Positions 17,803 to 26,857 of a stretch of 64,000 nucleotides of DNA are shown here, one piece after another. This stretch comes from Caecibacter massiliensis (lineage in GTDB: Bacteria > Bacillota > Negativicutes > Veillonellales > Megasphaeraceae). The notes under the pieces are model-generated. The model had not been told where the DNA came from. It did not search any database and saw nothing but the letters and a program-made list of their open reading frames with translations. Both the position numbers and the translations under genes were made by a program. The number at the start of each line of letters is the position of its first letter. Position 1 is the stretch's first letter. The stretch lies in assembly GCA_900095875.1 (NCBI GenBank), contig LT608311.1:1364001-1428000 (forward strand), in the 5' to 3' direction.

Positions 17803-19119
17803 TTGTCTAACGAATTAGCTATTGAAAAATCGTGTATGAGAAAGTGCTCAAGCCGGCTCTTGCCGTACTTGCTCTTTATGTTCCTGCTTTGCTATATTGA
17901 CCGTACAAACTTAGGCTTTGCTGGTATCCAGATGTCTCCGGAATTAGGTCTGACGGCTTCTACGTTTGGTTTTGGTGCTGGCCTGTTCTTTATTGGTTAT
18001 TTTATTTTCGAAGTTCCGTCCAACCTGTGCCTGGCCAAGTTCGGCGCCCGCCGCTGGATTGCCCGTATCATGGTTACCTGGGGTGCCGTAGCGGCTCTTA
18101 TGTGCATGATTAACGGTACGACGAGCTTCCTCGTCATGCGTTTCTTACTCGGTGCATCTGAAGCTGGCTTCTATCCTGGCGTTACGTATTTCATCGGCGA
18201 ATGGTTTCCTAACAAATATCGTGCAGCAGCGCTCTCCCGTTTCAATCTGGCTCAGCCTGTTGCTCTCGTCGTCGGTTCTCTCGTTTCCGGGTTCCTTATC
18301 AGTTCTCTCGATGGCGTCATGGGCTGGTCCGGCTGGCGCTGGTTGTTCCTCGTCGAAGGGATTCCGACTATATTCTTCGGCTTTGTAACTCTCTACTATC
18401 TGACAGATAAACCGGCTGATGCCACATGGCTTACGGAAGAAGAACGCAATTGGCTCACAAACCGTATGGCTGAAGAAGCTGCGGCCATTAAAGGTGCTAA
18501 CGCCGACTACTCTATTATGAAAGCTCTTACGCACCCGGCTGTTCTGGTCCTCGGGATTGCTTACTTCCTTGCTATCTGTGAAGGTGTATACGGCATTAAC
18601 ATGTGGATTCCTCAGATGCTTAAATCCTGGTCCAATATGTCTTCCATGGAAATTGGCTTTATCGGTGCACTTCCGTTCGTATGTGCATTCATTTCCGTTA
18701 TTATCTTTGGTCATAGTTCCCAGGTTCGTCAGGAACGTAAATGGCATCTGACTGTAGCTCTCGGCATGGCTACTGTTGCTCTGTGCGCAAGTATGTTTGT
18801 TACAGGAACTATTCCTACCATGATTTGTGTCTGCGTAGGTGCTGCTGGTATGTTCGCAGCTATTCCGCTGTTCTGGACGATTCCGGCCCAGTTCCTTACT
18901 GGTACGGCTGCTGCAACGGGTATCGCCGTTATCAACTCTATCGGCAACCTCGGCGGTTTCTTCGGACCGACGGCTGTTGGTATGGTTAAAGATGCGACAG
19001 GCGATTTCCATTATGGCCTGCTGCTCCTCGGTGTCTGCGTATTCATAGGCCTTGTCCTGTGCCATATCATGAACAATATCTATGGCAAGAAAGTTGACTA
19101 CAGCAAGATTGAAAAATAA
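17803..19119 (+). CDS. MFS transporter, anion:cation symporter (ACS) type, MFS1
   Basis: 438 residues, twelve predicted membrane helices. Family marks: YIDRTNLGFAG in helix 1, FGARRWIARIMVTWG, and LLGASEAGFYPGVTYFIGEW in the first half. ACS carriers import organic anions such as hexonates, hexuronates or tartrate with protons. The TTG at 17803 was chosen because GGAGGTGG (17790-17797) is spaced for it; the in-frame GTG at 17788 would place the ribosome site inside the gene. Diverged paralogue of the two identical copies that follow, and under the 34-bp operator. Likely imports the substrate of the regulon. Confidence 0.9.
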   Translation: MSNELAIEKSCMRKCSSRLLPYLLFMFLLCYIDRTNLGFAGIQMSPELGLTASTFGFGAGLFFIGYFIFEVPSNLCLAKFGARRWIARIMVTWGAVAALMCMINGTTSFLVMRFLLGASEAGFYPGVTYFIGEWFPNKYRAAALSRFNLAQPVALVVGSLVSGFLISSLDGVMGWSGWRWLFLVEGIPTIFFGFVTLYYLTDKPADATWLTEEERNWLTNRMAEEAAAIKGANADYSIMKALTHPAVLVLGIAYFLAICEGVYGINMWIPQMLKSWSNMSSMEIGFIGALPFVCAFISVIIFGHSSQVRQERKWHLTVALGMATVALCASMFVTGTIPTMICVCVGAAGMFAAIPLFWTIPAQFLTGTAAATGIAVINSIGNLGGFFGPTAVGMVKDATGDFHYGLLLLGVCVFIGLVLCHIMNNIYGKKVDYSKIEK

Positions 19120-19155
19120 TAGTTTCATAAAATAGTTACTTTTTAGAAAATAATG

Positions 19156-19206
19156 AAGAGACTGCTAAAATGAGATTAAAAAACTCAGCAGTCTCTTTTT
19201 TTTTTT
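19156..19206 (+). terminator. Terminator of MFS1
   Basis: Stem AAGAGACTGCT (19156-19166) / AGCAGTCTCTT (19187-19197) and a long T run. Confidence 0.9.
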
Positions 19207-19382
19207 GCAAAGAAGAAAACCATACATTTTTATATATTTATACTATATAGTGCATAACGAAAAACAAAGCCTTTGCTTGAAAATACAAATCATCTGCATT
19301 ATAGCAACTCGTATTAGCGGTAAATACAGAGAAGTGTGGCATCACTTAATTATGATACGAAAAAATCATAGAAAACACAATT

Positions 19383-19455
19383 GCATTGCTTATTTATAAA
19401 GATTGATAAAATATAAATTTTAACTCTTGACGATGTGTTGTTAAATCCGTATAAT
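19383..19455 (+). promoter_or_regulatory. MFS2 promoter with conserved upstream block
   Basis: -35 TTGACG (19427-19432), 17-bp spacer, -10 TATAAT (19450-19455). The 44 bases upstream match those of MFS1 closely, so the two promoters are duplicates. Confidence 0.85.
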
Positions 19456-19468
19456 ATCCCTGTACTTG

Positions 19469-19502
19469 ATTCGCATATACGACATATTGCTTATATATGA
19501 AT
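19469..19502. promoter_or_regulatory. 34-bp palindromic operator, copy C
   Basis: Half-sites identical to copy B; begins 13 bp after the -10 box. The central 14 bases differ from B, so the arms, not the centre, are conserved. Confidence 0.75.
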
Positions 19503-19830
19503 TATTCCTTACATGATAAAAGGAATAAGTGATGTGCTGATACATGTGAAATTTTTCATAAAGTCAACAATAAGGGATACTAGTGTTATCAGCTTTATGA
19601 TGTCGTGAAAATGGTTATGCGTAAAATTTGTAGATAACATGATGCAGTCAGATTGGTATCTTTAAAAGGGGTGAATTTGGATTTTAAGCATTATATTCTT
19701 CACATACAATCATAATTAATGTGAAATATAAAAGGTACCAGTTTTGTTTTTTGTACTGCAGCGTGTATATCGAACTCGTCAGAGGACGGGCTCAATATAA
19801 GAGGTAAAGAATTTAGTGGAGGTGGCTGTT
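19503..19830 (+). other. Long structured 5' leader of MFS2
   Basis: Carries the same blocks as the MFS1 leader: GGGATACTAGTGTTA (19574-19588), GTAGATAACATGATGCA (from 19630), AAAAGGGGTGAAT with a possible 14-codon peptide (GTG 19671 to TAA 19715), and hairpin CTCGTC/GACGGG (19775-19780 with 19785-19790), extended by TATAT/ATATA. Confidence 0.5.
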
Positions 19831-21165
19831 TTGGCTTATTCAGCTTCAGTGGAAAAATCCTGTATGGATAAGTGTTCCCGCAGATTATTACCGTATCTGC
19901 TCTTTATGTTTTTACTTTGCTACATCGACCGTACGAACTTAGGGTTCGCCGGCATCCAGATGTCCCCGGAACTGGGACTGACAGCTTCGACATTCGGTTT
20001 TGGTGCAGGTCTGTTCTTTATTGGTTATTTCATTTTCGAAGTTCCGTCTAACCTGTGTCTGGCAAAATTTGGTGCCCGCCGCTGGATTGCCCGTATCATG
20101 GTAACCTGGGGTGCCGTAGCAACACTCATGTGTATGATCAACGGCACGACGAGCTTCCTCGTCATGCGGTTCCTGCTCGGCGCATCGGAAGCCGGCTTCT
20201 ATCCTGGCGTTATTTATTTCATCGGCGAATGGTTCCCGAACAAATATCGTGCAAAGGCTCTGTCCCGGTTCAACATGGCCCAGCCTTGCGCATTGATTCT
20301 GGGCTCCATCATTTCGGGCTATCTGATCAGTGCCCTTGATGGTGCTATGGGATATTCAGGCTGGCGCTGGCTGTTCTTCGTCGAAGGTATTCCTACGGTT
20401 CTCTTCGGTTTCGTAACGCTGTATTATCTGACGGACAAACCGTCTGATGCAGAATGGCTGACAGATGAAGAACGGGAATGGCTGACGAATGAAATGGCAA
20501 CAGAAGCAGCTGCCATCAAAGGGGCAAACGAAGATTATTCTATCATGAAAGCCCTCACCCATCCGTCCGTACTGTTCCTGGGTGTAGCCTACTTCCTGGT
20601 AGTCTGTGAAGGCACGTACGGTATCAACATGTGGATTCCGCAGATGCTCAAACAGTGGTCCAACATGAGCACGACAGAAATCGGCTTCATCGGAGCCCTG
20701 CCGTTCCTGTGCGCACTGATTTCGGTATACATCTTCGGATGGAGCTCGCAGAAACATCAGGAAAGCAAATGGCATCTGAACGTAGCCGTACTGATGGCAT
20801 CGATTTCGCTGATTGCCGCAATGTTCGTTGAAGGCACGGTGGCAACGATGGTCTGCCTGTGCATCGGCGCAGCCGGCATTTTCGCCTGCACACCGCTGTT
20901 CTGGACGATTCCGGCCCAGTTCCTCACCGGCACAGCTGCTGCAACGGGTATCGCCGTTATCAACTCCATTGGTAACCTCGGCGGCTTCTTCGGCCCGACG
21001 GCTGTCGGCATGGTAAAAGATGCGACAGGCGACTTCCGTTATGGCCTGCTGCTCCTGGGTGTATCCGTACTGATTGGCGGTATTATGTGCTTCTACATGA
21101 ACAACCGTTACCAGGGCAAAGTAAACTTTGATAAAGCCCATGAAGATGCCAGCAAGTTAGACTGA
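19831..21165 (+). CDS. MFS transporter, ACS type, MFS2
   Basis: 444 residues, twelve helices, same family marks as MFS1, of which it is a close paralogue (N terminus MAYSASVEKSCMDKCSRRLL). The TTG at 19831 is taken as the start because GGAGGTGG precedes it; the in-frame GTG at 19816 is the alternative. Under the 34-bp operator and preceded by a long leader. Likely an organic anion importer of the catabolic regulon. Confidence 0.9.
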   Translation: MAYSASVEKSCMDKCSRRLLPYLLFMFLLCYIDRTNLGFAGIQMSPELGLTASTFGFGAGLFFIGYFIFEVPSNLCLAKFGARRWIARIMVTWGAVATLMCMINGTTSFLVMRFLLGASEAGFYPGVIYFIGEWFPNKYRAKALSRFNMAQPCALILGSIISGYLISALDGAMGYSGWRWLFFVEGIPTVLFGFVTLYYLTDKPSDAEWLTDEEREWLTNEMATEAAAIKGANEDYSIMKALTHPSVLFLGVAYFLVVCEGTYGINMWIPQMLKQWSNMSTTEIGFIGALPFLCALISVYIFGWSSQKHQESKWHLNVAVLMASISLIAAMFVEGTVATMVCLCIGAAGIFACTPLFWTIPAQFLTGTAAATGIAVINSIGNLGGFFGPTAVGMVKDATGDFRYGLLLLGVSVLIGGIMCFYMNNRYQGKVNFDKAHEDASKLD

Positions 21166-21198
21166 TTGGGCTTACTTGACAAGTAGTTTTCATAATAG

Positions 21199-21245
21199 AA
21201 GGTCCATGTTTTCCGATAGGGAAGACATGGACCTTTGTTATTTTT
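21199..21245 (+). terminator. Terminator of MFS2
   Basis: Stem AAGGTCCATGT (21199-21209) / ACATGGACCTT (21225-21235), extended inward by TTCC/GGAA, then TTATTTTT. Confidence 0.85.
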
Positions 21246-21571
21246 ATCACAATTCGTGGATAAAGGCAATAATACAAATATGGATGTCAAAATATTAAAA
21301 ACCATCAGTACAATATTTATGATATTCTTATTACAGATAAAAAACATTCTATTTTTAGATAGGATAACTGATTCTTGCTGAAAGTAGATAACACGAGGTA
21401 GTTTTCACAAGCTGGTTCATGAAAAGGGGGGAATATATTAAAGAAAGGTGCTTAATTAATGTCTCGGTTAAAAAGGCACCAGCTTTGTTTTAAGTACTGC
21501 AGCGTGTATATCGAACTCGTCAGAGGACGGGCTCAATATAAGAGGTAAGGAATTTAGTGGAGGTGGCTGTT
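21246..21571 (+). other. Upstream region and leader of MFS3
   Basis: Lacks the promoter and 34-bp operator of MFS1 and MFS2. Positions 21262-21296 are about 85 percent identical to 22992-23026 upstream of PFOR, sharing ATGTCAAAA. TATGAT and TATTCT stretches at 21318-21328 could be -10 boxes, but no proper -35 is present, so an activator is probably needed. AGATAACACGAGG (from 21386) resembles blocks in the other leaders. The hairpin at 21516-21531 is identical to that of MFS2. Confidence 0.5.
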
Positions 21572-22906
21572 TTGGCTTATTCAGCTTCAGTGGAAAAATC
21601 CTGTATGGATAAGTGTTCCCGCAGATTATTACCGTATCTGCTCTTTATGTTTTTACTTTGCTACATCGACCGTACGAACTTAGGGTTCGCCGGCATCCAG
21701 ATGTCCCCGGAACTGGGACTGACAGCTTCGACATTCGGTTTTGGTGCAGGTCTGTTCTTTATTGGTTATTTCATTTTCGAAGTTCCGTCTAACCTGTGTC
21801 TGGCAAAATTTGGTGCCCGCCGCTGGATTGCCCGTATCATGGTAACCTGGGGTGCCGTAGCAACACTCATGTGTATGATCAACGGCACGACGAGCTTCCT
21901 CGTCATGCGGTTCCTGCTCGGCGCATCGGAAGCCGGCTTCTATCCTGGCGTTATTTATTTCATCGGCGAATGGTTCCCGAACAAATATCGTGCAAAGGCT
22001 CTGTCCCGGTTCAACATGGCCCAGCCTTGCGCATTGATTCTGGGCTCCATCATTTCGGGCTATCTGATCAGTGCCCTTGATGGTGCTATGGGATATTCAG
22101 GCTGGCGCTGGCTGTTCTTCGTCGAAGGTATTCCTACGGTTCTCTTCGGTTTCGTAACGCTGTATTATCTGACGGACAAACCGTCTGATGCAGAATGGCT
22201 GACAGATGAAGAACGGGAATGGCTGACGAATGAAATGGCAACAGAAGCAGCTGCCATCAAAGGGGCAAACGAAGATTATTCTATCATGAAAGCCCTCACC
22301 CATCCGTCCGTACTGTTCCTGGGTGTAGCCTACTTCCTGGTAGTCTGTGAAGGCACGTACGGTATCAACATGTGGATTCCGCAGATGCTCAAACAGTGGT
22401 CCAACATGAGCACGACAGAAATCGGCTTCATCGGAGCCCTGCCGTTCCTGTGCGCACTGATTTCGGTATACATCTTCGGATGGAGCTCGCAGAAACATCA
22501 GGAAAGCAAATGGCATCTGAACGTAGCCGTACTGATGGCATCGATTTCGCTGATTGCCGCAATGTTCGTTGAAGGCACGGTGGCAACGATGGTCTGCCTG
22601 TGCATCGGCGCAGCCGGCATTTTCGCCTGCACACCGCTGTTCTGGACGATTCCGGCCCAGTTCCTCACCGGCACAGCTGCTGCAACGGGTATCGCCGTTA
22701 TCAACTCCATTGGTAACCTCGGCGGCTTCTTCGGCCCGACGGCTGTCGGCATGGTAAAAGATGCGACAGGCGACTTCCGTTATGGCCTGCTGCTCCTGGG
22801 TGTATCCGTACTGATTGGCGGTATTATGTGCTTCTACATGAACAACCGTTACCAGGGCAAAGTAAACTTTGATAAAGCTCATGAAGATGCCAGCAAATTA
22901 GACTAA
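21572..22906 (+). CDS. MFS transporter, ACS type, MFS3 (protein identical to MFS2)
   Basis: 444 residues, amino-acid identical to MFS2, with the same TTG start (21572) and ribosome site. Its upstream control region differs: no 34-bp operator, and PFOR-like upstream sequence. So the same carrier is made under two regulatory regimes. Ends in its own terminator. Confidence 0.9.
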   Translation: MAYSASVEKSCMDKCSRRLLPYLLFMFLLCYIDRTNLGFAGIQMSPELGLTASTFGFGAGLFFIGYFIFEVPSNLCLAKFGARRWIARIMVTWGAVATLMCMINGTTSFLVMRFLLGASEAGFYPGVIYFIGEWFPNKYRAKALSRFNMAQPCALILGSIISGYLISALDGAMGYSGWRWLFFVEGIPTVLFGFVTLYYLTDKPSDAEWLTDEEREWLTNEMATEAAAIKGANEDYSIMKALTHPSVLFLGVAYFLVVCEGTYGINMWIPQMLKQWSNMSTTEIGFIGALPFLCALISVYIFGWSSQKHQESKWHLNVAVLMASISLIAAMFVEGTVATMVCLCIGAAGIFACTPLFWTIPAQFLTGTAAATGIAVINSIGNLGGFFGPTAVGMVKDATGDFRYGLLLLGVSVLIGGIMCFYMNNRYQGKVNFDKAHEDASKLD

Positions 22907-22930
22907 TTATTGATGGCCATATGTCTATAC

Positions 22931-22979
22931 GCAATCCCTGCTTTTCGTAATCAGAAAAGCAGGGATTGCTGTTATATTT
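22931..22979 (+). terminator. Terminator of MFS3
   Basis: 16-bp perfect stem (22931-22946 with 22954-22969) followed by TGTTATATTTT. Confidence 0.85.
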
Positions 22980-22991
22980 TATAACTGATAA

Positions 22992-23152
22992 AAAGGTAAT
23001 AATACTAACATGTATGTCAAAAAATTGCAAACGAAACGAATATGGTTTGTAGTATGCTTATACAAGATAAATTAAATCCCATCCAAAGATGATGAGATTT
23101 GCAGATTACAGAAGGGATTCTGCATTATTTTTTTAGGAGAGGTGTCAATAGA
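22992..23152 (+). promoter_or_regulatory. Upstream region of PFOR
   Basis: Contains AAAGGTAATAATAC and ATGTCAAAA, shared with the MFS3 upstream region, and a TATGCT/TATACA stretch around 23054-23064 as a possible -10. No 34-bp operator. A GATTTGCAGATTACAG stretch of unknown meaning precedes the ribosome site. Confidence 0.4.
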
Positions 23153-26100
23153 ATGGAAAAAGTGTTTAAGACTATGGATGGCAATACGGCGGCTGCGTAT
23201 GTGGCATATGCATTCACAGAAGTAGCATCTGTATTCCCTATCACACCATCGTCCCCGATGGCGGAACACATTGACGAATGGGCTGCGCAGGGCCGAAAAA
23301 ATTTATTCGGTCATACTGTTAAAATGCAGGAAATGCAGTCTGAAGGCGGTGCCGTAGCTGCTATGCATGGTGCATTACAGTGCGGGGCACTGGCTAATAC
23401 GTTTACGTCTTCCCAGGGCCTGATGCTGATGATTCCGAGCATGTTTAAAATTGCTGGTGAATTGCTCCCCGGGGTTTTCCATGTCGCATCTCGTACAGTT
23501 GCTTCGCATGCACTGACTATTTTTGCGGAACACAATGATGTCATGACCACACGCAGCACGGGCATTGCCATGCTGGCTGAATCGAGCGTACAGGAAGTCA
23601 TGGATTTGTCTGCCGTAGCTCATGCTGCTGCCATTTCCAGCCGGGTTCCTTTTATGAACTTCTTTGACGGCTTCCGTACGTCTCATGAAATCCAGAAAAT
23701 TGAAGTCATTGATTACAAAGATTTGGAAAAATTCCTTGATAAAGATGCACTGCTTGCCTTCCGTCAGCGCGCTTTAAATCCGGATAATCCGGTTTGGCGT
23801 GGCGCCTGTGAAACCGGTGACATTTATATGCAGCATCTTGAATCGCGTAATAAATTCTACGATGTCATTCCCGATATGGTAGAAGAATATATGAAAAAGG
23901 TACAGGAAATCACTGGCCGCGAATATCATCTCTTTAATTATACCGGCGCGCCCGATGCTGAAGATGTCATTGTTATCATGGGCAGTGGGGCAGAAGTTAC
24001 AGAAGAAGCTGTACGCCGTCTCGTTTCCCAGGGTCGTAAAGTTGGCTGTGTCAATATTCATTTATTCCGTCCGTGGTCGGAAAAACATTTCCTGGCTGCT
24101 TTGCCGGAAACGGTCAAACGTATTGCCGTCCTCGATCGTTCGAAAGAACCGGGTGCTAACGGTGATCCTGTATACCTTAGCGTAGCTGCCAGCTTTGCAA
24201 CGGCTGCCAATGCACCGCAGGTATATGCCGGACGTTTTGGCCTGGGCGGAAAAGAATATTTGCCGGCTGATGTCGTAGCTGTATTTGATAATCTTGCAAA
24301 AGAAACTCCGAAGAATCACTTTGTCGTCGGCATCGTGGATGATGTTACGAACCTTTCGCTCGAACGCACGAGTGATCTGAATCTGGGACAGGAAGGATTA
24401 CATGCCTGCAAATTCTGGGGATTCGGTTCTGACGGTACGGTCGGAGCCAATAAATCGGCTATTAAGATTATTGGCGATAATACCGATCTGTACGCTCAGG
24501 GATATTTTGCTTATGACTCGAAAAAATCTGGTGGTGTCACTGTATCCCATCTCCGCTTTGGTAAAGAACCAATCCGTATGCCGTATCTGGTTCACCAGGC
24601 TGATTTTATCGCATGCCATCGTCAATCGTATGTTCATAATTTCGATTTGCTTCAGGGCATTAAAGATGGTGGTACCTTCCTTCTGAATTGCACTTGGTCT
24701 GAAGACGAATTAGAAGAAAAGTTACCGGCCTCTTTAAAACGCAGCATTGCCCGGAATCATGTGAAATTCTATATTCTCGACGCGGTTGGGATTGCCCGTA
24801 AGATTGGTCTGGGCGGCCGTATCAATATGGTTATGCAGTCGGCATTCTTTAAATTGGCGAACGTCATTCCTCTGGATCTGGCTATCAGCAAGTTGAAAGA
24901 TTCTGTCGTTACTTCGTATGGCAAAAAAGGTCAGCATGTTGTTGACATGAACTGGGCGGCTATCGATGCTGGTGTTAAAGCTATCGTTCCTGTGGATTAT
25001 CCCGCTTCCTGGGCAGATGCTGTAGATGCTCCGGCAGAACCAGTAAAACATAGCAAATTCTTTGAACAATTTGCTGCTCCGATGGAAGCCCTCCAGGGCG
25101 ACACGTTCCCCGTTTCCATTTATGATGGCTGGGAAGATGGCACATATCCTCTGGACACAGCGAAAGAAGAAAAACGCGGTGCGTCCGTCTTTGTTCCTAA
25201 ATGGGATGTGACAAAGTGCGTTCAGTGTAATAAATGTTCCTTCGTATGCCCGCATGCAGCTATCCGTCCATTCCTGACAACGGCGGAAGAAGCTGAAAAA
25301 GCTCCAGAAGGATTGACCTATAAAGAAACGTTAGGTGCGAAAGAATATAACTTCACCATTGCTGTTTCAGTAAAAGACTGCCTGGGCTGTACATCCTGCG
25401 TGAAAGTCTGCCCGGCTGGTGCACTGGAAATGGCCAATTTCGATGATGAAGAATATAAAGCCAAGCTTTGGGATTATCTGGTTGATCTTCCGCAGAAACA
25501 GAACTTCATGGATAAGAAGACTGTCAAAGGTTCACAGTTTGAAATGCCCTATCTCGAATTTACCGGGGCTTGTGCTGGTTGTGCTGAAACACCGTACGCT
25601 AAAGTCATTACACAGCTTTATGGTGACCGCATGATTATTGCCAATGCCCACGGCTGTTCCAACGTTTGGGGCGGCAGCGCGCCGACACAGGGCTATAAGA
25701 TGAACCAGCAGGGCCATGGTCCTGCATGGGGAAATTCCCTCTTTGAAGATAATGCCGAATATGGCTTCGGTTTCTTCCTCGGTGACCGCAGCAACAGGGA
25801 ACTCCTGAAAGGATACGTTGATGATGCCAAAGAAGTGGCTTCTCCGGAACTTCGCGCTATCCTGCAGGATTGGGAAGACAATATGGAAGTAGCCGAAGGT
25901 ACGCGGAAACGTTCTGATGCCGTCATCGCAGCACTGGAAAAAGAAAAAGATGGCAAGTTTGAACTGGAACGCGTTTACAGCATGAAACAGTATCTGATTA
26001 AGCGCAGCACCTGGATCTTTGGCGGTGACGGCTGGGCTTACGATATTGGCTACGGTGGCCTGGATCATGTCCTGGCACTGGATGAAAATGTCAATGTGTT

Positions 26101-26674
26101 TATTTTCGATACGGAAGTATATTCTAATACAGGTGGTCAGCCGTCCAAAGCTACGCCGACGGCAGCCGTAGGCAAATTTGCAACCATGGGGAAACGCACG
26201 AAGAAGAAAGACCTCGGCATGATGTGCATGAGCTATGGTTACATCTATGTAGCCCAGGTTGCCATGGGTGCTGATCCGAATCAGTTTATGAAGGCTATCA
26301 CAGAAGCAGAAGCATATAACGGTCCTTCTATCATCATCGGATATGCACCGTGCATTAACCACGGTTTGAAAGCCGGTCAGGGCAGCAGCCAGCTGGAACA
26401 GAAACGTGCCGTCGATGCCGGATATTGGCAGCTGTACCGCTATAATCCGGATCTTCTGGATCAGGGCAAGAATCCATTCAGCCTGGATTCCAAAGAACCG
26501 AAAGCCAATTTCCGTGATTTCCTTATGGGTGAAGTGCGGTTTGCTTCTCTGCAGAAGGTGGATCCCGATCAGGCCGAAGCGTTGTACAAGAAGACTGAAA
26601 AAGACGCTAAAGACCGTTACGAAAGCTACGTACGCACAAAAGAAGCTTTCGATTGGCAGTTAAATAATAAATAA
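23153..26674 (+). CDS. nifJ: Pyruvate:ferredoxin (flavodoxin) oxidoreductase, single chain
   Basis: 1173 residues from the ATG at 23153 (AGGAGAGGTG site upstream; an upstream in-frame start at 23099 has none). Homodimeric PFOR: N-terminal pyrimidine-binding domain (FPITPSSPMAEHIDEW), two [4Fe-4S] motifs CVQCNKCSFVCP and CLGCTSCVKVCP near residues 689-755, a further ACAGCAETPYAK cluster ligand region, and the thiamine diphosphate site GGDGWAYDIGYGG near residue 955. Decarboxylates pyruvate to acetyl-CoA and reduces ferredoxin. Inside this island it is the natural sink for pyruvate made by the aldolase. Confidence 0.96.
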   Translation: MEKVFKTMDGNTAAAYVAYAFTEVASVFPITPSSPMAEHIDEWAAQGRKNLFGHTVKMQEMQSEGGAVAAMHGALQCGALANTFTSSQGLMLMIPSMFKIAGELLPGVFHVASRTVASHALTIFAEHNDVMTTRSTGIAMLAESSVQEVMDLSAVAHAAAISSRVPFMNFFDGFRTSHEIQKIEVIDYKDLEKFLDKDALLAFRQRALNPDNPVWRGACETGDIYMQHLESRNKFYDVIPDMVEEYMKKVQEITGREYHLFNYTGAPDAEDVIVIMGSGAEVTEEAVRRLVSQGRKVGCVNIHLFRPWSEKHFLAALPETVKRIAVLDRSKEPGANGDPVYLSVAASFATAANAPQVYAGRFGLGGKEYLPADVVAVFDNLAKETPKNHFVVGIVDDVTNLSLERTSDLNLGQEGLHACKFWGFGSDGTVGANKSAIKIIGDNTDLYAQGYFAYDSKKSGGVTVSHLRFGKEPIRMPYLVHQADFIACHRQSYVHNFDLLQGIKDGGTFLLNCTWSEDELEEKLPASLKRSIARNHVKFYILDAVGIARKIGLGGRINMVMQSAFFKLANVIPLDLAISKLKDSVVTSYGKKGQHVVDMNWAAIDAGVKAIVPVDYPASWADAVDAPAEPVKHSKFFEQFAAPMEALQGDTFPVSIYDGWEDGTYPLDTAKEEKRGASVFVPKWDVTKCVQCNKCSFVCPHAAIRPFLTTAEEAEKAPEGLTYKETLGAKEYNFTIAVSVKDCLGCTSCVKVCPAGALEMANFDDEEYKAKLWDYLVDLPQKQNFMDKKTVKGSQFEMPYLEFTGACAGCAETPYAKVITQLYGDRMIIANAHGCSNVWGGSAPTQGYKMNQQGHGPAWGNSLFEDNAEYGFGFFLGDRSNRELLKGYVDDAKEVASPELRAILQDWEDNMEVAEGTRKRSDAVIAALEKEKDGKFELERVYSMKQYLIKRSTWIFGGDGWAYDIGYGGLDHVLALDENVNVFIFDTEVYSNTGGQPSKATPTAAVGKFATMGKRTKKKDLGMMCMSYGYIYVAQVAMGADPNQFMKAITEAEAYNGPSIIIGYAPCINHGLKAGQGSSQLEQKRAVDAGYWQLYRYNPDLLDQGKNPFSLDSKEPKANFRDFLMGEVRFASLQKVDPDQAEALYKKTEKDAKDRYESYVRTKEAFDWQLNNK

Positions 26675-26740
26675 ATATAGTTCTGTCACATCTGCAGAGA
26701 GTATACTCTGATTAGATGACGATTGCATTGCAGATTGTAG

Positions 26741-26798
26741 TTCCTGCCGGTATTTTCGTTTCTCCCTTTCTCCGGCAGGGACGAATTCTGCTTTTTTT
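26741..26798 (+). terminator. Terminator of PFOR
   Basis: Stem TTCCTGCCGG (26741-26750) / CCGGCAGGGA (26772-26781), then a seven-T run at 26792-26798. Confidence 0.75.
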
Positions 26799-26857
26799 AG
26801 ACAAAATGTATGATTAAAACACATGATAAAAATCTAAAATACAGATAGGAGCTAATT

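Larger units (their letters stand above)
19735..22906 (+). repeat. Tandem near-identical duplication (MFS2 and MFS3), period 1741 bases
   Basis: 19816-21165 and 21557-22906 encode identical proteins with only a handful of base differences, for example at the last codons. Identity extends about 80 bases upstream (hairpin and ribosome site) and stops at the stop codon. The flanking intergenic regions are much more diverged. Confidence 0.95.

Noticed and set aside
18145-19128. Minus-strand frames opposite the MFS genes
   Set aside because: They recur at the same place in each MFS copy because the sense strand is duplicated, not because they are genes.
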